A stretch of DNA of 64,000 nucleotides from JACDAE01 sp963717195 (GTDB lineage Bacteria; Chloroflexota; Ktedonobacteria; Ktedonobacterales; Ktedonobacteraceae): assembly GCA_963717195.1 (NCBI GenBank), contig CAVQVR010000015.1, forward strand, positions 79,352 through 143,351. Reading direction: 5' to 3'. The position numbers were made by a program, and so were the translations under genes. The notes under the pieces were generated by a model that was given only the letters and a program-made list of their open reading frames with translations, did not search any database and had not been told where the DNA came from. Of this stretch, positions 7,902 through 17,504 are shown one piece after another. Within the stretch, counting starts at the first letter, position 1. Each line of letters opens with the position of its first letter.

Positions 7902-10745
7902 TTAGCCAACCAGGAATGTACCAGCGCCAAGTTGACGATCCATCTGATTACCCCCGGCAGCGATATGCATCGTCAACACAGCTTTGTTGATGGGATCGCC
8001 GTTGGACCCAAAGGAGATTTGACCACTGACACCCTGAATTGCGTTCGCGCCATTGATGTTCAACAACGCCGTTCTGAGCTTATCTGGCGTCAAACCCGTT
8101 GTCTGACTACCAAGCTCATTTTTGCCAGCATCCAGAAGTGCAAGCGTCGCATCGAAGGAAAGAAAGACATTGTAACCCGCCCGTGTATAGCCATAGGGAC
8201 TTCCGGTAAGATTCTTGCCCTTACCATAGGTAGCGGGATAGTCGGTAAAAAATGCTGGCTCCTTGGATGCATAACCAAGCAGATTCCACTCGTCAGGATA
8301 AGCAAACGCCGTAAAATGTAGACGAGTTAACCCCGGAATACCTGCTGGATAACCACCCTGACTATATAAAGCATCGCCACCCATTATCTGCAATTTACTA
8401 TCGGCAGGCAGGTCTTTTAGAAGTGTACTGACATCATCTGCGTACCCGGCAAAGTAAATCAGATCAGGAGCGGGATTATTTTTTAATGCCTGCTGAAGTG
8501 CAGTTGAGATCGAGGCAGCATTGCCGCGCGTATAATTCACTGTAAAGCTATTACCTGTGAATTGCTGAGTAAAACCACTTCCCAGGCTCTGACTGTATGA
8601 GTCGGATGGATCAACGAAGACCGCAACGTTTTTCGCATGTAACGTCTGTTGTGAATAGTGTGCACCAACTCCCGACTGGCTTTTATCGGTCGGAGCCACG
8701 CGGAAAAAGTAGGGCGATATTCCGGTCAACTGATCACTGGAAGCTGTCGACGAAACCATCGGTATCTTTGCCGGGCCCAATGTATTGATGGCATCCACTG
8801 ATAATCCACTGTAGGGCCAACCCATCACACCAACAATAGTAGGATCTTTCTGGACCGCCTGTACAATCTGCTTCGCTACTGCTGTGACATTATTCGCGTC
8901 ATCTCCTGAATTCGCAATCAGCAAACGCACCTGTATACCGCCCGCATTTTTTGTATTAAACTCTTTCTGCGCGATGTAGGCACCTTGCAGACTATCACGA
9001 CCAACCTGCACATCAGTGGAGACACCCGTCAGAATGGTCCCTACGACAAAGGTAATATAGGGAGAGCCTGATGTCTTTACGCGCTGATCCTCCAGGTAGA
9101 TTAATGGCTCGGCATCAGAGCTATCCTGCCCATTTGCTGACAGCCAGAGCGTTTCGGCACTGCTAATATTGCCAGAGATAAAAGCGGCAGAGGCCTGCGT
9201 TTTCAAGCTACCATCAGAGCGATTTGTGTCAAAGGTAGAGGAGCCATCGCTGATTCCTATCAAGTGGCCATCGACAGTAGTTGTGCCTATGCCGGTGCTG
9301 GATACAGGAATTTGCGTGGAAGGGGCCGCTGTAGGTGTGGCATTTTTGGTGCCCGCTGTACCACTATTATTAGTAAGGCGAGGTAAAACAAAAAAGCCTG
9401 CGGCGATGATAATTAGGACCAGCAATAACAGCAAAAAGCTAAACAGCACATGATTATTTCCACGCTGTTTTTGTTGTGCAGGACGACCATATGCACCAAC
9501 CTGAGGAGGTGGAGGATAAGGAGCCTGAGAACCCATCTGGCGCGGAGCACCATAGGGCGAGGATGGCTGCTGCACTGGACGAGACCGATTGATAGGAGTG
9601 GGTGCGTTCGGTGGCACCGGTGTACTCGGCCCAGATTGTGGTCTGCTCTGTGGACGTGGAGACGTTAACGGCCCAGACGTGCCAAGCATATAGGTACTGG
9701 TATCACCAGACACATTAAAGTGATCGGACAGGATTTCGTCGATATCGCGTTTCATGTCCGCCGCTTTCTGATAGCGGTTATTCACGTTGATCTGGAGTGC
9801 ATGCTCCAGAACACGCTCGATATCAGCTGTGAGCCCCTTGTTTATCGAACGTGCTGGTGGATAGATAAATGGCGGATACTCACGCGGATCCCGATTCGTC
9901 AGGAGATGGTGCAGGGTAGCCGCCAGCGCATACAGGTCGGCACGAGGGTCTGCGTTGCCCTGATACTGTTCAGGAGGCGCATAGCCGGGCGTTCCCAGAG
10001 CTGCCGTCTGTTTGCGCTTCGCATTTCTTGCCTCATCTGCACGCGCAATGCCGAAGTCGACCAGGTGAGCACGCTTATCTTTCGTACCAATGATGATATT
10101 GGCCGGTTTAATGTCACGATGCACAATGGGGGGCTTCAACTGAGACAGGTAGTCAAGAATATCGAGCACCTGCGATGCATAAGTCAACGCCTCACGCTCA
10201 GGCATGGGCCGATTGATGCGCTCCATATGATCTTCCAGATTTTCGCCCGGCACATATTCCTGTACCATAAAGTAGCGAGAGTGCTCCTGGAAACTATCGG
10301 TCACGGTTGGCACCAGAGGATGATCGATCTGTACCAGCGTATCCACTTCACGCCTAAAGTTATTTACATCATCCTGGCGCTGTTGCGGATCGGTGTTATC
10401 GGAGATCAATTCCTTGATAACCACGAGTTTATTTGAAACACGGGTATCCTTCGCCAGCATCGCAGCACCCATACCCCCCTGACCAAGGACTTTCTCAATG
10501 ACGTAACGCCCACCTTGAAGTTGTGAGTTTGGTGCCATTGTACGATATGAGCTGGTGGGACTTCCGCCCGCAGTAGTCCCACCAGGATTGGTGTTGCCAG
10601 TCGGACTCAATATCGCCACATTTGGTACACCTGTGGTACCAGGAATACTGGTTCCAAGGGGAGGGGCCGCATTGAGAGCCCCACCACAGTTGACACAAAA
10701 CTCTTCACCAGGAGGATTATCAGTACCACAATAAGGACATTTCAT
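7902..10745 (-). CDS. Zinc-ribbon Ser/Thr kinase fused to extracellular LIV-type ligand-binding receptor (paralog A)
   Basis: The protein has 947 residues. Domains in order: an N-terminal zinc ribbon with Cys at 3, 6, 17 and 20; a PknB-type kinase (about 75-345) with a GQGGMG P-loop, VVIKEL Lys, HRDIKPAN catalytic loop, DFGIA and GTPGYAPPEQ; a Pro/Ser/Gln-rich linker; one membrane helix near 430-455; and an extracellular type 1 periplasmic-binding (Leu/Ile/Val receptor) domain of about 400 residues with VGRDSLQGAYIAQKEFN and VGVMGWPYSGLSVDA. It therefore looks like a receptor kinase that phosphorylates cytosolic targets on binding a small ligand outside. ATG 10745 is chosen because the zinc ribbon begins there; an upstream GTG adds five residues. 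It is a tandem paralog of the gene at 10885. Confidence 0.92.
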   Translation of the reverse strand: MKCPYCGTDNPPGEEFCVNCGGALNAAPPLGTSIPGTTGVPNVAILSPTGNTNPGGTTAGGSPTSSYRTMAPNSQLQGGRYVIEKVLGQGGMGAAMLAKDTRVSNKLVVIKELISDNTDPQQRQDDVNNFRREVDTLVQIDHPLVPTVTDSFQEHSRYFMVQEYVPGENLEDHMERINRPMPEREALTYASQVLDILDYLSQLKPPIVHRDIKPANIIIGTKDKRAHLVDFGIARADEARNAKRKQTAALGTPGYAPPEQYQGNADPRADLYALAATLHHLLTNRDPREYPPFIYPPARSINKGLTADIERVLEHALQINVNNRYQKAADMKRDIDEILSDHFNVSGDTSTYMLGTSGPLTSPRPQSRPQSGPSTPVPPNAPTPINRSRPVQQPSSPYGAPRQMGSQAPYPPPPQVGAYGRPAQQKQRGNNHVLFSFLLLLLVLIIIAAGFFVLPRLTNNSGTAGTKNATPTAAPSTQIPVSSTGIGTTTVDGHLIGISDGSSTFDTNRSDGSLKTQASAAFISGNISSAETLWLSANGQDSSDAEPLIYLEDQRVKTSGSPYITFVVGTILTGVSTDVQVGRDSLQGAYIAQKEFNTKNAGGIQVRLLIANSGDDANNVTAVAKQIVQAVQKDPTIVGVMGWPYSGLSVDAINTLGPAKIPMVSSTASSDQLTGISPYFFRVAPTDKSQSGVGAHYSQQTLHAKNVAVFVDPSDSYSQSLGSGFTQQFTGNSFTVNYTRGNAASISTALQQALKNNPAPDLIYFAGYADDVSTLLKDLPADSKLQIMGGDALYSQGGYPAGIPGLTRLHFTAFAYPDEWNLLGYASKEPAFFTDYPATYGKGKNLTGSPYGYTRAGYNVFLSFDATLALLDAGKNELGSQTTGLTPDKLRTALLNINGANAIQGVSGQISFGSNGDPINKAVLTMHIAAGGNQMDRQLGAGTFLVG

Positions 10746-10829
10746 GTTTTCGCCTATCACTTATACTAGATATTTTAGATAACTACTATTCTGCTAAGAT
10801 TGATTAGACATCTTGTGCCCATCCACACA

Positions 10830-10889
10830 AGCGCAATCAATTCATCGGGTAGGGGCGTATCAACGAGCGCAATTCATTGCGCCCCTAGA
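10830..10889. repeat. degenerate copy of the GCGCCCCTA palindromic repeat
   Basis: TAGGGGCG (10850) and CGCCCCTA (10880) face each other, with GCGCAAT repeats beside them. The right arm supplies the TAG stop codon of kinase paralog B at 10885-10887. Related palindromes occur at 28869, 46175 and 48374. Confidence 0.6.
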
Positions 10890-13665
10890 TTAAGAAACGA
10901 CCTTGATCCGGCCCCATTGGCTCCATCTGGATAAACCCCTGCAGGCTTACGTGCAGGATCACGATTGCTTTGTTGACCGGGTCTCCATCAACCCCAAACG
11001 TTATCTGGCCGCTCACCCCTTGAAAGCCATTCGTACCACTAATCTGCTTCAGCCCTTGCTGCAGATCTGCCGGCAGCAGTTTTGTTTTCCCTGGGCTCAA
11101 TGCATTATTGGCTCCTTTAAGCAAGGCAACCATTGCATCATAAGAAAGAATAACATCATTATCAGCGCGTGTGAACCCGTATTGACTGCCTTGATGGTGT
11201 TGCTGCTCAGGATCAAAGTCATTTGGATAATCGGTAAAAAATGCTGGTAGCGGCTTATAACCCTGAACGTTCCATTCGTCGGGATAGGCAAACGCGGTGA
11301 AGTGCAGGCGACCAAGGCCTCCACGCACACCAGGCGAGTAACCACTCAACTCATAGAGCGCATCCCCCCCCATAATGGGTACCGTTCCTGATGAAGGGTC
11401 TGAGATCAGCGTATTAATGTCGCTCGCGTAACCTGAAAAGTAAATGACAGCGGGATGATGGCTGAGAGCATCGGCCAGGCGAGCACGGATTGACCCGGCA
11501 TTACCCTTTGTATACTCTTCGGTTGCCACAATCTGGTTGCCATCAGCCTGGAACTGCTGTGAGAAGTCCTGTGCGAGACTCTGGCTATAAGAGTCGGTCG
11601 GGTCAACAAACAGAACGGCGCTCCTGGCATTCAACGTATGCTCTGCATAGCGTGCTCCTACAATCCCCTGGATTTTGTTCGCGGGCGCAACGCGGAAAAA
11701 GTAAGGGGAGATATCGGTGAGGTCATCACTGGAAGAGGTCTGCGATACCATTGGAATATGCGCCTGCGTCAGGGTCCTGACAACCTCCAATGAGCGAGAG
11801 CTATAGGGCCAACCCATAACCCCAACAAAGGTTGGATCGGACTTCGCCAGTTGCACTATCTGCTCGGCAACCTGGTCCGCATACTGTGTCTGGCTACCTG
11901 AGTTTGCAATCAAAAGCCGTACTTTAACTCCTCCATGCAAGAGCCCGTTATCATTATACTCTTTTTGTGCCACATATGCACCCTGCAAATCATCACGACC
12001 TACACCTTTTAACGTCGCATCACTGAGCATAGTTGCAACTACAAAGGTTACATATGGCAGACCAGAACTTATCACACGCATATCCTCGCGGTAAATGAGC
12101 GCCTCCGCATCACTTGTATTCAGCTGGAGCGCCTCATCAAACAACGGAATCGCGGCACTGGGATCGCTCTTGTTCTGTTTGATGAGATTTACCGCCTGCT
12201 GCTTATAGGCGCTACCGGGACCACCAGTATCAAACGCAAAACTACCATCACTAATACCGATATACTCGCTACCAATTTTTGTGACGCCTATCGCACCTGG
12301 AATTACTGGTCCTTTCGTTGCGCTACTACTTCTATTAGTATCATCTGTCTTGTTACTACTATTAGTACGAATATAAAAGATGCCAAACGCACTTCCCAGG
12401 AGAAGAACAAGCAGCAAAATCACGAATAGAACAGGCAACCAGGCTGATTTCCGTTGCTTCGGCCGTTTTGGTTGATTACCTTGCATATTCAATGGTTGAT
12501 AATAATTGGGCGGTGGTACAAAAGGTGGCGACCCCACATACGATGGTGGTTGTGGGGACACACGTGTAGGCTGATTGGACAATGTTGGCAGATTGGGATT
12601 ACTCAACGAATTGGGAGTTACCGCAGTATTGCCGCTTGCAGAGCCACCGATAGCTCCCATTGCGCCAGAAGTACCCAGCATATAATTACTCGTATTGCCT
12701 GACATTCCAAAGCGATTCTGTAAGACCGTATCGATGTCCTGCTTCATAGCTATGGCGCTCTGATAGCGCTGATTGATATCATTGACCAGTTCACGTGACA
12801 GGATGCGCTCGGTATCGGGCGAGACTTGCGCATTAAGTGTGCGTAGAGGAGGATAGATAAACGGCGGAAAGTTGCGTGGGTCACGATTGGTTAAGACATG
12901 ATGCAATGTCGCCGCCAATGCGTAGAGATCGGCGCGGGGATCCGCGTTGCCCTGATACTGTTCGGGAGGTGCATAGCCAGGTGTCCCGAGGGCGGCTGTC
13001 TGTTTGCGTTGTGCATTCTTCGTTTCGTCCGCACGCGCGATACCAAAATCGACCAGGTGTGCCCGCTTATCTTTTGCCCCAATAATAATATTGGCTGGTT
13101 TGATATCACGGTGCACGATGGGGGGTGTCTGCTGAGCCAGGTATTCCAGAATATCCAGTACCTCCGATGCACAGACCAGCGCATCACGCTCCCACATAGG
13201 TTGCTTCGTACGCTCCAGGCGCTGCTCCAGATTCTCGCCCTCCACATACTCCTGGACCATGAAGTAGCGTATCCCCTCTTGAAAGTGATCGGTTACATTG
13301 GGAACGAGGGGGTGATCAATATGGGCTAATGTGGATACTTCGCGCTTGAAATTACGTACCTCTTCTTGTTTTTTCTGCGGATCGGTCTGCTCCGAGAGCA
13401 GTTCTTTAATCACGACGAGCTTGCTATCCAGGCGCATATCCTGTGCCAACAGTGCGGTACCCATACCGCCCTCTCCCAATACCTGCCTGATCAGATACCG
13501 ACCACCCTGTAAGCGAGAACCGGGTAGGAGTGAACGAGGAATACTGCCGCTATTTCCTGGTGTCGCCACTGGTACGGAAGCAGTGGCTGGACCAATCTGC
13601 TTACCGCAACTTCCACAGTAACGTACTCCATCCCTATTCTGCGCTCTACAGTACGGACATTCCAT
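10885..13665 (-). CDS. Zinc-ribbon Ser/Thr kinase fused to extracellular LIV-type ligand-binding receptor (paralog B)
   Basis: The protein has 926 residues with the same architecture as its downstream neighbour. A zinc ribbon has Cys at the same spacing (3, 6, 17, 20). The kinase has GEGGMG, VVIKEL, HRDIKPANIIIG, DFGIA and GTPGYAPPEQ. A linker is rich in Ser, Pro and Asn, one helix follows (LPVLFVILLLVLLLGSAFGI), and then a periplasmic-binding receptor domain (GRDDLQGAYVAQKEYN, FVGVMGWPYSSRSLEVV). The kinase parts are much more alike than the linkers, and the receptors differ throughout, consistent with duplication followed by divergent ligand sensing. The start at 13665 is where the Cys motif begins; the frame is open to 13785 without a reason to extend. 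The stop lies in a palindromic repeat. Confidence 0.92.
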   Translation of the reverse strand: MECPYCRAQNRDGVRYCGSCGKQIGPATASVPVATPGNSGSIPRSLLPGSRLQGGRYLIRQVLGEGGMGTALLAQDMRLDSKLVVIKELLSEQTDPQKKQEEVRNFKREVSTLAHIDHPLVPNVTDHFQEGIRYFMVQEYVEGENLEQRLERTKQPMWERDALVCASEVLDILEYLAQQTPPIVHRDIKPANIIIGAKDKRAHLVDFGIARADETKNAQRKQTAALGTPGYAPPEQYQGNADPRADLYALAATLHHVLTNRDPRNFPPFIYPPLRTLNAQVSPDTERILSRELVNDINQRYQSAIAMKQDIDTVLQNRFGMSGNTSNYMLGTSGAMGAIGGSASGNTAVTPNSLSNPNLPTLSNQPTRVSPQPPSYVGSPPFVPPPNYYQPLNMQGNQPKRPKQRKSAWLPVLFVILLLVLLLGSAFGIFYIRTNSSNKTDDTNRSSSATKGPVIPGAIGVTKIGSEYIGISDGSFAFDTGGPGSAYKQQAVNLIKQNKSDPSAAIPLFDEALQLNTSDAEALIYREDMRVISSGLPYVTFVVATMLSDATLKGVGRDDLQGAYVAQKEYNDNGLLHGGVKVRLLIANSGSQTQYADQVAEQIVQLAKSDPTFVGVMGWPYSSRSLEVVRTLTQAHIPMVSQTSSSDDLTDISPYFFRVAPANKIQGIVGARYAEHTLNARSAVLFVDPTDSYSQSLAQDFSQQFQADGNQIVATEEYTKGNAGSIRARLADALSHHPAVIYFSGYASDINTLISDPSSGTVPIMGGDALYELSGYSPGVRGGLGRLHFTAFAYPDEWNVQGYKPLPAFFTDYPNDFDPEQQHHQGSQYGFTRADNDVILSYDAMVALLKGANNALSPGKTKLLPADLQQGLKQISGTNGFQGVSGQITFGVDGDPVNKAIVILHVSLQGFIQMEPMGPDQGRFLI

Positions 13666-13959
13666 TCTTTGTCCCACTTTCTGAAATGTATCTTGCAGAT
13701 GGACTCTGAAAAAACAGGGCCACCAGCATAGCCGTTTCAGGAAATTATACTGTCTTCTTTGATCCGGGTCGAGTATGCCTTTCACGAAGAGAGGTCACAC
13801 ACTCCAGGCTCGACCATCCAAACCTATCTACTGAGTATATACGCAAACAGGGGGGAAAAGTTCAATGGGGAGTAGAGGAGAAGAGAAAAAACAGACGAAT
13901 GGACCTGAATGAGGTAGACATTCGCCTGCTTCCTTATTTTTTCGTTACAGAAAGCAATG

Positions 13960-14412
13960 TTAGAGATGCTGGCAACGCAGAGAGATGATGCCTGGGGCAA
14001 AATGATTTGCCTTTTGCAAGTATTCTTGCTCATTCCCTTCAATCATCAGCTTGTGCATAACGACTACATCACCGTCAGGTAGGGGCTCAGCAGGTTGCAA
14101 GCACAATTCCATGATAGCGCAACCGCGTTCATACACTTTTACCAGTCCACCAGAACCAGGAATACGATAGACGCGATTGTCAATGGAAGGACTTACTACT
14201 TCGAGATAGCCAAATTTGATCAATTGCTGATACTGATTTTCCGACAGCATCTCACGCATGAGCGCTTTAGCCCGACTCTCAGCAGACAGATGTTCACTGA
14301 CCGATTCTCGGAAACGACCCACGCCTCCGTCAGGAGACTGCGAAAGGTAGTAGATCGCCAGTAAGAGAAAGAGCAGCCAGATACCGAGGAATAAACTCAG
14401 CGTTTCTAACAT
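13960..14412 (-). CDS. hypothetical protein with N-terminal membrane helix, 150 aa
   Basis: The protein starts MLETLSLFLGIWLLFLLLAI, a membrane anchor of about 22 residues, followed by a soluble cytoplasmic or external domain. Acidic and basic residues are mixed, a GSGGLVKVYERGCAI segment occurs and no motif is recognisable. GAGGAG overlaps the stop codon of the upstream 81-aa gene and lies about 11 bases before the ATG at 14412, so the two are likely translated together. A GTG at 14421 is too close to that site. Downstream is about 290 bases without a clear gene before the kinase. The function is unknown. Confidence 0.7.
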   Translation of the reverse strand: MLETLSLFLGIWLLFLLLAIYYLSQSPDGGVGRFRESVSEHLSAESRAKALMREMLSENQYQQLIKFGYLEVVSPSIDNRVYRIPGSGGLVKVYERGCAIMELCLQPAEPLPDGDVVVMHKLMIEGNEQEYLQKANHFAPGIISLRCQHL

Positions 14413-14427
14413 GGCTGGCACTGCTCC

Positions 14428-14673
14428 TCATCCGCCTACAACGCGCGGCACAACGACGATCTGCTCAGCGGTACGATCAAATTTCTCGATGCGTTCTGCA
14501 GGCTTTCCTGTCTCTACTTTAAAGGTGGTTGCACCTCTCACCCGTTCTTCGTTAAAGATGCGTTCCGCTTCGCGGATGGCGGCCATAGATTCAGGATCGT
14601 TTGCTTGCACTTTTCTGGAATCCCATGTGATCCGGTCGTCACCGCGACGGGACATGACCCGTAGCATACCCAC
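14428..14673 (-). CDS. small hypothetical protein, about 81 aa
   Basis: This is a charged soluble protein with LRVMSRRGDDRITWDSRKV near the start and ending AEQIVVVPRVVGG. The middle (AAIREAERIFNEERVRGATT) looks helical. The start is uncertain: GTG 14673 lies 7 bases after AGGAG, ATG 14667 lies 13 bases after it, and ATG 14691 precedes the site. The translation reads like a conserved small protein of its phylum, but I cannot name the family. It is coupled to the next gene through a stop/ribosome-site overlap. Confidence 0.65.
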   Translation of the reverse strand: MGMLRVMSRRGDDRITWDSRKVQANDPESMAAIREAERIFNEERVRGATTFKVETGKPAERIEKFDRTAEQIVVVPRVVGG

Positions 14674-15074
14674 AGTCTGTCTCCTTCTCATGTAAAGCTT
14701 ACTTCATCATGCATATCCTTGCTATCTCAACTAGCAAGGAACATGTTGGGATAGATTGAGCATAGCACGCATTCTTTGCATCGTCAAGGGTTAACAAGAC
14801 ACAATTAGAAACATCCTCTCTCCCATTTACGAATACCTCCTTCTCTTCCTCTACTTACCATAAAAGTTGCATGAACCCCCTTCCCAGGCTGCTTCAGTTT
14901 ATTTCCCTGAGGTGTGATAGCAGACAAGCAGGAGTTCAGCGTTCCTGCACAAAAAAATGATAAATATGTGGGGTAACGTTCAGTGTTAAGAAGCACTAAT
15001 AGTACTATCTTATTAGTGCTTCTTAATCGTTTCTGAGCTTGAAATTTCCATAACGAGAGGAGAAGAACTGGCAA
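14674..15074. terminator. 400-bp intergenic region with a perfect 16-bp palindrome
   Basis: Between the histidine kinase stop and the small hypothetical gene, 14986-15001 and 15011-15026 form a perfect palindrome (core AAGCACTAATA, 9-base loop), placed to end transcription of the kinase. The rest shows no gene. A short CAAAAGTTGCATGAACC-like patch near 14870 recalls the repeat at 55504 but is too short to call. Confidence 0.55.
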
Positions 15075-17210
15075 TCACGACAACAGGCATGGTAGCACAC
15101 ACGTAAACGTACTTCCCTGACCAGGCACGCTCTCAACGGTCACATAGCCGTCGTGGAGTTCGACGATCATCTTCACGATAGCCAGGCCCAATCCTTGCCC
15201 ACTACGCCCACTGTTGTGATTGGGGATCTGATAGAAGCGCTCAAAGATACTCTCCTGGTATTCGGGCGCAATGCCACTGCCTGTATCGCTTATTTGCAGT
15301 TTTACTACGCGCACATATTCATCGGATAAGGACACGTTCTGCACATCCTGGTCCTCCACATGTGCTGAGACGGTAATCTTCCCGTCCTTCGGTGTAAAAC
15401 GCAGCGCATTACTGATCAGGTTACGCAGGACCTGTTGGATGCGCCCGGCATCGGCATAGAGGGGTGGGAAATCCTGCTCGATATCTACGACCATAGCAAC
15501 TTCCTGGTCTCGTGCCGTCATCTCGAACTCTTCGACGGCGTTGATAACCACATCTTGCAGATGGATCACGTTGCGACTCAGACGCAACTGCCCGGAATTG
15601 GCACGCGAAAGCATGAGGAGGTCTTCGATGAGTGTATAGAGATGTTCGCTTCCTGCACGTGCACGCTGCATAAAATCGCGCTGCTGCTCGTTCAATTCTC
15701 CACCGATCCCTTCCAGTGTCAGGTCCAGGTAGCCATTGATGGCATTAAGCGGCGAACGCAATTCATGCGTGATCATTGAGAGGAAGTTTGCCTTCATGCG
15801 TGAGGCATCGCGTATAGAAGTCACATCGCGTGCAATAAGCACACAAAGAGAACCATCCGGCTTTGGGATAGGAGTAATGCTCATGCCCAACGAACGCATA
15901 GTTCCTTGAATTTGTAGATCCACCTCAACATAAGGCAATGGTTGTTCTTCTTGTAACGCATGACTGATTCTCCACAGGTCGTGGCTCCTATCCGCATCAT
16001 TTTCTTCGTCGTAATTCAGTAGTTCCATGCATTCCATACCAGCAATCTGCTTCGGATCTCTCCCAAAAAGGCGTCCAAAGGCGGCATTGACCTCTATGAA
16101 ACAGGAATTGACCCCAAGCAACGCAATGCCGTCAGAACTGGACGATAGAATCGCTCGCAACTGCTCCTGATCACTACGTATTTTTTGAAAGAGCGAGACA
16201 TTTTCTAGTGCTGCCGCTGCCATGTTGCTCAGGTTACGCACAAGGCGCAGTTCCTCGCTATCAAATGGCTCTGTACGTTTGAGCGAGAGCACTCCATAGA
16301 GCACATCTTTGGATATGAAAGGAGCCGCCAACTCTGCCTGCACCTGGCTCTCCGATCCATTTAACCCTGGCGCAACCAGCATGGGATGACGATGGACAGC
16401 GGCCAATGCAGATACTACATGAGTATCGTAGAGGCTGAACGTTTCATTCTCTCCATCTGTCGTAGCCTCACCACTGGTATCTAACTCGTGTACTTCTGTA
16501 GCTTCAGGATAAGCACTCAACCACTCGGCAGCGGAATAGAGTTCCTGCGACCACTCTCGATACAGATAGATGCGAGCCTCATCGCAATAAACCAGGCTCT
16601 GTACATCGGCAAGGATCGTACGATACAGTGTGCCGGGCTCAAGGCTGGTCGTTATGCTGCGCGAGAGGTGTAAGAGCATCTCCAGTTGATTTGCCTGGCG
16701 TTGCGCAATCTCGGCGTGGCGTGCATTGATAATTGCCAGTACTGCCTGCTCGGCAAAAACGGAGAGCATCTTGATCTTTTTCTCATTAAAAGCATTGGTT
16801 TCTGGACTACTGGCCGTGATCGTGCCCACAAAACTGTTTTTATCAATCAGTGGCACACAAATAATGGAACCGATAGGAACACGTCCTAAGCGCTTAAAAC
16901 GGGGATCAAGGCTCACGTTATTGATAATCAGCGCACTACGATGTTCGGCAACCCAGCCTGCTACCCCTTCGTTCAATTCAAAGCGCGTCTGGCGCAACTT
17001 CTGGCCCTGCTTTTGTAGCGCTGCCAGCGTCACAAGTGCCGTTCGTTTTGCATTCAGAAGCGCTACCGAACAACTCCGTACTTCGAGCAGCGCCCCAGCG
17101 TTTTGCACAATCTTATGCAGAAGATCGACCAATTCCTGCGATTCCCCTTCGACAGTTGTCATATTATTCACAAACTGGCGATCATGAATAAAAGATATAT
17201 TAGCGGTCAT
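15075..17210 (-). CDS. GAF-GAF-PAS hybrid sensor histidine kinase (soluble)
   Basis: The protein has 711 residues and no membrane helix. Two GAF-type sensor domains (about 25-165 and 185-345) are followed by a PAS domain (about 355-470, GVNSCFIEVNAAFGRLFGRDP). Then comes a HisKA dimerisation domain with phospho-acceptor His in SMITHELRSPLNAINGY and a HATPase_c domain with N box NLISNALRFTP, G1 DTGSGIAP, F box FERFYQI and G2 GQGLGLAIV. Start ATG 17210 follows GAGGAT; an in-frame ATG at 17246 lacks a site. No response regulator is adjacent, so the partner is unknown, and the cue could be a small ligand or redox state. Confidence 0.92.
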   Translation of the reverse strand: MTANISFIHDRQFVNNMTTVEGESQELVDLLHKIVQNAGALLEVRSCSVALLNAKRTALVTLAALQKQGQKLRQTRFELNEGVAGWVAEHRSALIINNVSLDPRFKRLGRVPIGSIICVPLIDKNSFVGTITASSPETNAFNEKKIKMLSVFAEQAVLAIINARHAEIAQRQANQLEMLLHLSRSITTSLEPGTLYRTILADVQSLVYCDEARIYLYREWSQELYSAAEWLSAYPEATEVHELDTSGEATTDGENETFSLYDTHVVSALAAVHRHPMLVAPGLNGSESQVQAELAAPFISKDVLYGVLSLKRTEPFDSEELRLVRNLSNMAAAALENVSLFQKIRSDQEQLRAILSSSSDGIALLGVNSCFIEVNAAFGRLFGRDPKQIAGMECMELLNYDEENDADRSHDLWRISHALQEEQPLPYVEVDLQIQGTMRSLGMSITPIPKPDGSLCVLIARDVTSIRDASRMKANFLSMITHELRSPLNAINGYLDLTLEGIGGELNEQQRDFMQRARAGSEHLYTLIEDLLMLSRANSGQLRLSRNVIHLQDVVINAVEEFEMTARDQEVAMVVDIEQDFPPLYADAGRIQQVLRNLISNALRFTPKDGKITVSAHVEDQDVQNVSLSDEYVRVVKLQISDTGSGIAPEYQESIFERFYQIPNHNSGRSGQGLGLAIVKMIVELHDGYVTVESVPGQGSTFTCVLPCLLS

Positions 17211-17390
17211 TAAGATCCTCTTTACTTTCACATGCCTGGCAGGCATACTTCCGCCCTTTTTTCAGGAGAAAGGCCAGTCTTTTATCGTCTCTGTTTATCT
17301 ATCGGCATAGAGTGCAAAATTATTTAGTGCTGATGAAAAAGTATATCATCCATGCTCACAAGCGTCCAGTTCATGAGTTGTATAGGCTAG

Positions 17391-17504
17391 TAGGGGCATT
17401 CCCTTGTGGGTGCCCGTTTCCCGTATGGGCATTCCCTTGTGGGTGCACACGTGCCCGGAGAGAGTGCTCATCGGGAAACGGGCACCCACAAGGGAATGCC
17501 CCTA
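17391..17504. repeat. large palindromic repeat with 33-bp perfect arms
   Basis: Arms 17391-17423 and 17472-17504 are perfect reverse complements (GGGGCATTCCCTTGTGGG core). The 48-base loop holds a third, direct copy of the core at 17426-17446. The right arm includes the TAG stop of the membrane histidine kinase. It may act as a terminator or as a mobile palindromic unit. Confidence 0.8.

Noticed and set aside
9720..10436. 238-codon plus-strand frame inside the kinase region
   Set aside because: Shadow of the kinase domain; a similar shadow occurs in the paralog, as expected from shared kinase codons.
14860..14890. Third copy of the 390-bp segment near 14870
   Set aside because: Only about 17 bases (AAAAGTTGCATGAACC-like) are shared, too little to claim.
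17391..17504. CRISPR array from the repeated GGGCATTCCCTTGTGGG core
   Set aside because: Only three copies, one inverted, with irregular spacing and no cas genes. It is a palindrome, not an array.
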